A stretch of DNA of 64,000 bases from Edwardsiella anguillarum ET080813. GTDB lineage: Bacteria; Pseudomonadota; Gammaproteobacteria; Enterobacterales; Enterobacteriaceae. The DNA is taken from the NCBI RefSeq assembly GCF_000264765.2, contig NZ_CP006664.1, positions 2,170,001-2,234,000 of the forward strand, in the 5' to 3' direction. The notes beneath the pieces are model-generated. The model was not told the origin of the DNA, made no database searches, and was given only the letters and a program-made list of their open reading frames with translations. Position 1 is the first letter of the stretch; every line of letters begins with the position of its first letter. The position numbers were made by a program, and so were the translations under genes. Positions 59,970 to 64,000 of the stretch are shown here, one piece after another.

Positions 59970-60869
59970 TTATCCTCCCAGAATCACGCTCAGACCGCGC
60001 TGGCACGCATACTCGCGCGCCGCATCGAGCAAAGCGGGATCGTTTAGTGGCTGCGCAGGTGCCAGATAAGGCTGACCGAGCAGACGGTATTTATTGCGCC
60101 CCAGTGTGTGGTAGGGCAGGAAATGAATCTCGCGGACGGTGAGCGCTGCGGCGGCAAAGTCGACGATCCGGCGGATATCGCCGAGGTTGGCGTTAAAGCC
60201 GGGGATCAGCGGCACGCGCAGGATCAGCGTCGCATCTGCGGCGGCCAGGCGCGCCAGATTATCCATAACCCGCCGCGCGCTGCCGCCGGTCCACTCACGG
60301 AAGCGCGCTTCATCGACGTGCTTGAGATCCGCTAGGAACAGATTGGTATGGGGCAGCGCCGGGGCGATATAGCGCCAGGGCACATGCAGACAGGTCTCAA
60401 CGGCGGTGTGGATCCCCGACTGATGACAGCGCCGGAGCAGCGTTTCGGCCAGCGTCGGCTGCATAAAGGGCTCGCCGCCGGAGAGCGTGATGCCGCCGCC
60501 GCTGCGTTGATAGAAAGGGCGATCGCGCTCAGCCTGGCGCAGGATCTCATCGACGGGGAGTGCCTCACCGCAGACCGTCAGCGCCTGGCTGGGACAGCAC
60601 TCGCGCAGGCGCTCAAGGGCGTCGGCATCGGCCCGTTGGCGCCGCAGTGTAAGCCCCTGGCCAGTGCGTATGGCGACCGCGGGGGCGGCCCGCTGGCATA
60701 GCGTGCACTCCGCCAGACAGCTGCGTTCGTCATACAGCAGCTGGGGCGTTCGGGTCAGACTCTCTGGATTCTGACACCAGCGGCATGCCAGGGAACAGCC
60801 TTTGAGGAAGATCACCGTGCGGATCCCCGGGCCATCGTGGGTGGAGTAACGCTGGATATTAAAGATCAT
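59970..60869 (-). CDS. pflE: Glycyl radical enzyme activase PflE (YbiY)
   Basis: Radical SAM enzyme that generates the glycyl radical on PflF. 299 aa from ATG 60869, eight bases after GGAG; a TTG two codons earlier is less well placed. Radical SAM motif C25-SLA-C29-RW-C32; SAM motif SGGEP in [14 protein letters not shown] ferredoxin-like insert (about 45-105) carries extra cysteines ([18 protein letters not shown]) for one or two more Fe-S clusters, as in other dehydratase activases. First gene of pflE-pflF, with the FNR box just upstream. Confidence 0.93.
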   Translation of the reverse strand: MIFNIQRYSTHDGPGIRTVIFLKGCSLACRWCQNPESLTRTPQLLYDERSCLAECTLCQRAAPAVAIRTGQGLTLRRQRADADALERLRECCPSQALTVCGEALPVDEILRQAERDRPFYQRSGGGITLSGGEPFMQPTLAETLLRRCHQSGIHTAVETCLHVPWRYIAPALPHTNLFLADLKHVDEARFREWTGGSARRVMDNLARLAAADATLILRVPLIPGFNANLGDIRRIVDFAAAALTVREIHFLPYHTLGRNKYRLLGQPYLAPAQPLNDPALLDAAREYACQRGLSVILGG

Positions 60870-60905
60870 CGTCAAGGCTCCGTTTTCTTCTTATGAAGAT
60901 TAAAT

Positions 60906-60923
60906 AACTTTCGAATGAAAGTT
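60906..60923. promoter_or_regulatory. Perfect inverted repeat between pflE and fsaA
   Basis: AACTTTC-GAAT-GAAAGTT, seven-base arms, four bases from the FNR box. A typical operator shape for a dimeric regulator; I do not recognise which. Confidence 0.5.
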
Positions 60924-60926
60924 GAT

Positions 60927-60940
60927 TTGATTTTAATCAA
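60927..60940. promoter_or_regulatory. Consensus FNR box between pflE and fsaA
   Basis: TTGATTTTAATCAA is a perfect match to TTGAT-N4-ATCAA. It lies 58 bp before pflE and 73 bp before fsaA, so FNR could act on either side. Confidence 0.8.
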
Positions 60941-61012
60941 TAATTGGAGCGCTTTTCGCCGCTATACTGAACAAAAATTAGCCCTGCGTCACCTTTGATT
61001 AAGGACATAAGC

Positions 61013-61675
61013 ATGGAACTCTATCTCGACACAGCCGACGGCGCGGCCGTTCAGCGCCTGGCCCGTCTCCTGCCGCTGGCGGGTGTCACCACCAATCCCA
61101 GCATTCTGGCCCGCAGTGGCCTGTCGCCCGCGCAGGCGCTACCGCGCCTGTACGATGCGCTGGGCGGCCGCGGCCGTCTGTTTGCCCAGGTGATGGCGAA
61201 CGATGCGCAGGGCATGGTGAGCGAGGCGCGCGCGCTACGCGCCATCGTGGACAATCTGGTGGTGAAGGTGCCGGTGACGGCGGAAGGATTAGCAGCAATT
61301 AAGTTGTTGAAACAGGAAGGTATTCCTACACTTGGTACCGCGGTATACGGGGCCGGGCAAGGGCTGTTGGCGGCGCTGGCCGGTGCCGACTATATCGCGC
61401 CCTACGTTAACCGGCTGGATGCGCAGGGGGGAGATGGGATTCAGACGGTAGAGGCGCTGCAGCGTCTACTGACCCTGCATGCGCCGCAGGCCACGGTGCT
61501 GGCCGCCAGCTTCAAGAATGCCCGTCAGGCGCTGGACTGTCTGTTGGCGGGCTGCGGCGCGATTACCCTGCCGGTGGAGGTCGCCGAGCAGTTTATCAGC
61601 GCCCCTGCCGTCACGGCCGCGGTTGCCCAGTTTGAGCAGGATTGGCAGGATGCCTTTGGCCGTCGCACGCTGTAA
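61013..61675 (+). CDS. fsaA: Fructose-6-phosphate aldolase FsaA
   Basis: Class I aldolase cleaving fructose-6-phosphate, and related 1-deoxy sugars, to glyceraldehyde-3-phosphate plus dihydroxyacetone or hydroxyacetone. 220 aa, the E. coli length, from ATG 61013 with AGGA upstream. Schiff-base lysine K85 ([11 protein letters not shown]); substrate-site motif VTTNPSI at 25-31. Divergent from pflEF; in E. coli the three genes are also neighbours, suggesting one pathway. Confidence 0.95.
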   Translation: MELYLDTADGAAVQRLARLLPLAGVTTNPSILARSGLSPAQALPRLYDALGGRGRLFAQVMANDAQGMVSEARALRAIVDNLVVKVPVTAEGLAAIKLLKQEGIPTLGTAVYGAGQGLLAALAGADYIAPYVNRLDAQGGDGIQTVEALQRLLTLHAPQATVLAASFKNARQALDCLLAGCGAITLPVEVAEQFISAPAVTAAVAQFEQDWQDAFGRRTL

Positions 61676-61843
61676 TCCCTCCCTTCCGTGTGGACTATCG
61701 TCCGCCGCCGCGCGGACGGGAGCCCGCCCTTTAGCGCCTCTGCTTTCCTTTCCCGCCGCGTAGATAATATGGACTAGGCCGTTATACGCGTCGCTTGCGC
61801 GCGTGGGCGGGGGGGAGGAAAAGGGACAATATCGTTTACCAAC
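61676..61843. other. Spacer between fsaA and the tRNA-Ile2 terminator
   Basis: Contains a hairpin CGTCCGC / GCGGACG near 61699-61719 without a T run, possibly ending fsaA transcription. Nothing else recognised. Confidence 0.4.
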
Positions 61844-61872
61844 AAAAAAGCCACCTCGTTGAGGGTGGCTTA
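61844..61872 (-). terminator. Terminator of tRNA-Ile2
   Basis: On the minus strand AGCCACC pairs with GGTGGCT, followed by six T, 26 bp after the tRNA 3' end. Confidence 0.85.
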
Positions 61873-61897
61873 ATCGATTGAATCTAAAGCTAAAATT

Positions 61898-61973
61898 TGG
61901 TGGCCCCTGTTGGGTTTGAACCAACGACCAAGCGATTATGAGTCGCCTGCTCTAACCACTGAGCTAAGGGGCC
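61898..61973 (-). tRNA. ileX: tRNA-Ile2 (CAT anticodon, lysidine-modified)
   Basis: 76 bases with encoded CCA. Acceptor GGCCCCT / AGGGGCC. Anticodon loop ACTCATAA has CAT at 61940-61938. The body matches E. coli ileX rather than elongator tRNA-Met, so TilS should convert the anticodon C to lysidine for AUA decoding. It is next to mug and rpoD, as ileX is in E. coli. The T arm differs slightly from E. coli. Confidence 0.92.
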
Positions 61974-62108
61974 GAATGGCGAGGATTATAGAGTAAATCA
62001 AGGGGGAAGATCCAGTGCTAGCGCAGCGGACGCCGCTTTTTTGAACATGGCTAGCTCGTTGTTATTACGGTAAGATTTCGGGTACGACGAGAATGCAAAG
62101 GCGACGTG

Positions 62109-62615
62109 ATGAGCGTGGACATTTTGGCACCCGGGCTACGGGTGGTTTTTTGCGGCATCAACCCGGGGTTGAGCTCGGCCCATACGGGCTACCATTTTGC
62201 TAATCCGCATAACCGTTTCTGGTCGGTGATCCATCTGGCGGGCTTTACCGATCGTCAGCTGGCGCCCCAGGAGGAGCGTCATCTACTGGATACCGGCTGT
62301 GGGATCACCGCGCTGGTACAGCGCCCGACGGTAACGGCCGCCGAGCTGACGGCCGCGGAGCTGCGCGCCGGGGGGGATGCGCTACAGGCGAAGATCGCGC
62401 GCTATCAGCCACAGGCGCTGGCGGTGTTGGGTAAACAGGCCTTTACCCAGGCATTTGGGATTCGCCGCCCCGCCTGGGGACGCCAGGCGTTGGGTATCGG
62501 CGATACGATGTTGTGGGTGCTGCCTAACCCCAGCGGCCTGAATCGGGCGACGCTGACTGCGCTGGTAGAGCGTTACCGGGAGCTCTATCTGGCGCTGACG
62601 CCGCAGGATCGCTGA
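62109..62615 (+). CDS. mug: G/U mismatch-specific DNA glycosylase Mug
   Basis: Removes uracil and ethenocytosine mispaired with G. 168 aa from ATG 62109; a GTG one codon earlier is possible. Catalytic motif GINPGLSS with N18 and the intercalating-loop motif NPSGLNR (about 140-146) are present. Convergent with rpoD, as in E. coli, where Mug is made in stationary phase. Confidence 0.95.
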   Translation: MSVDILAPGLRVVFCGINPGLSSAHTGYHFANPHNRFWSVIHLAGFTDRQLAPQEERHLLDTGCGITALVQRPTVTAAELTAAELRAGGDALQAKIARYQPQALAVLGKQAFTQAFGIRRPAWGRQALGIGDTMLWVLPNPSGLNRATLTALVERYRELYLALTPQDR

Positions 62616-62653
62616 GCGGGTTGGCGGGAGCGGGGTGAACGCGCCGCGCGCTG

Positions 62654-62685
62654 AAAAAGAAAAACCCCGGCCAGCAGACCGGGGT
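62654..62685 (-). terminator. rpoD terminator
   Basis: Minus-strand stem CCCCGG / CCGGGG with an eight-base loop, followed by TTTTT and a second T run. Confidence 0.85.
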
Positions 62686-62713
62686 GGGGAAGCGTCGCGT
62701 GGCCGAGACGGGT

Positions 62714-64000
<1,287 letters not shown>

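Overview
The window is ordinary core chromosome of a gammaproteobacterium of the order Enterobacterales. Nearly every protein matches an Escherichia coli counterpart in length and catalytic residues, but the gene order is a mosaic of E. coli neighbourhoods and the coding DNA looks clearly GC-richer than E. coli. Together with basRS beside dacB and nrdDG, putP and ybiWY-fsaA in non-E. coli positions, this suggests an Edwardsiella-like genus. That is an inference; no species marker is visible. I see no phage, insertion sequence, CRISPR array or frameshifted gene.

Layout. 1-2783 (minus): basS (cut by the edge), basR, dacB. 3032-8976: greA, yhbY (minus), rlmE, ftsH, folP, glmM. 9163-22001 (plus): secG, tRNA-Leu(GAG), tRNA-fMet, rimP, nusA, infB, rbfA, truB, rpsO, pnp, nlpI, the micro-ORF yrbN, deaD. 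This is the classic transcription, translation and RNA-decay block. 22587-25279: cysteine uptake and degradation (cyuPA). 25339-31958: oxygen-independent ubiquinone genes ubiUV (minus) and ubiT (plus), yhbS, putP, yhbQ (minus), yhbP, yraR. 31971-34657 (minus): anaerobic ribonucleotide reductase nrdDG. 35068-38574 (minus): yqjDEK, yqjA-mzrA, an unrecognised secreted protein, and a crcB fluoride channel behind a fluoride riboswitch. 38854-46106: exuR, exuT and divergent uxaCBA. 46168-53456: ygjV, sstT, alx behind a yybP-ykoY (manganese) riboswitch, an EamA transporter, ygjR, ygjP, rlmG. 53639-57474: a Tat-signal aminotransferase, qseBC, ygiW. 57533-61675: glycyl radical enzyme pflF, its activase pflE, and divergent fsaA. 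61898-64000: tRNA-Ile2(CAT), mug, and rpoD (cut by the edge).

How it works together. Several loci point to life without oxygen: nrdDG, ubiTUV and pflEF-fsaA, two of them with near-perfect FNR boxes that I could read. The hexuronate block takes galacturonate or glucuronate from uptake to 2-keto-3-deoxygluconate under ExuR. Two related two-component systems, BasRS and QseBC, lie about 55 kb apart, and a box of the type both regulators can bind precedes ygiW.

The most interesting sequence-level observations are the expanded fluoride riboswitch, the stacked DnaA/NrdR/FNR sites before nrdD, the Tat-exported PLP aminotransferase, and the FNR palindrome plus an unexplained operator between pflEF and fsaA. 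I found no clearly new multi-gene system.
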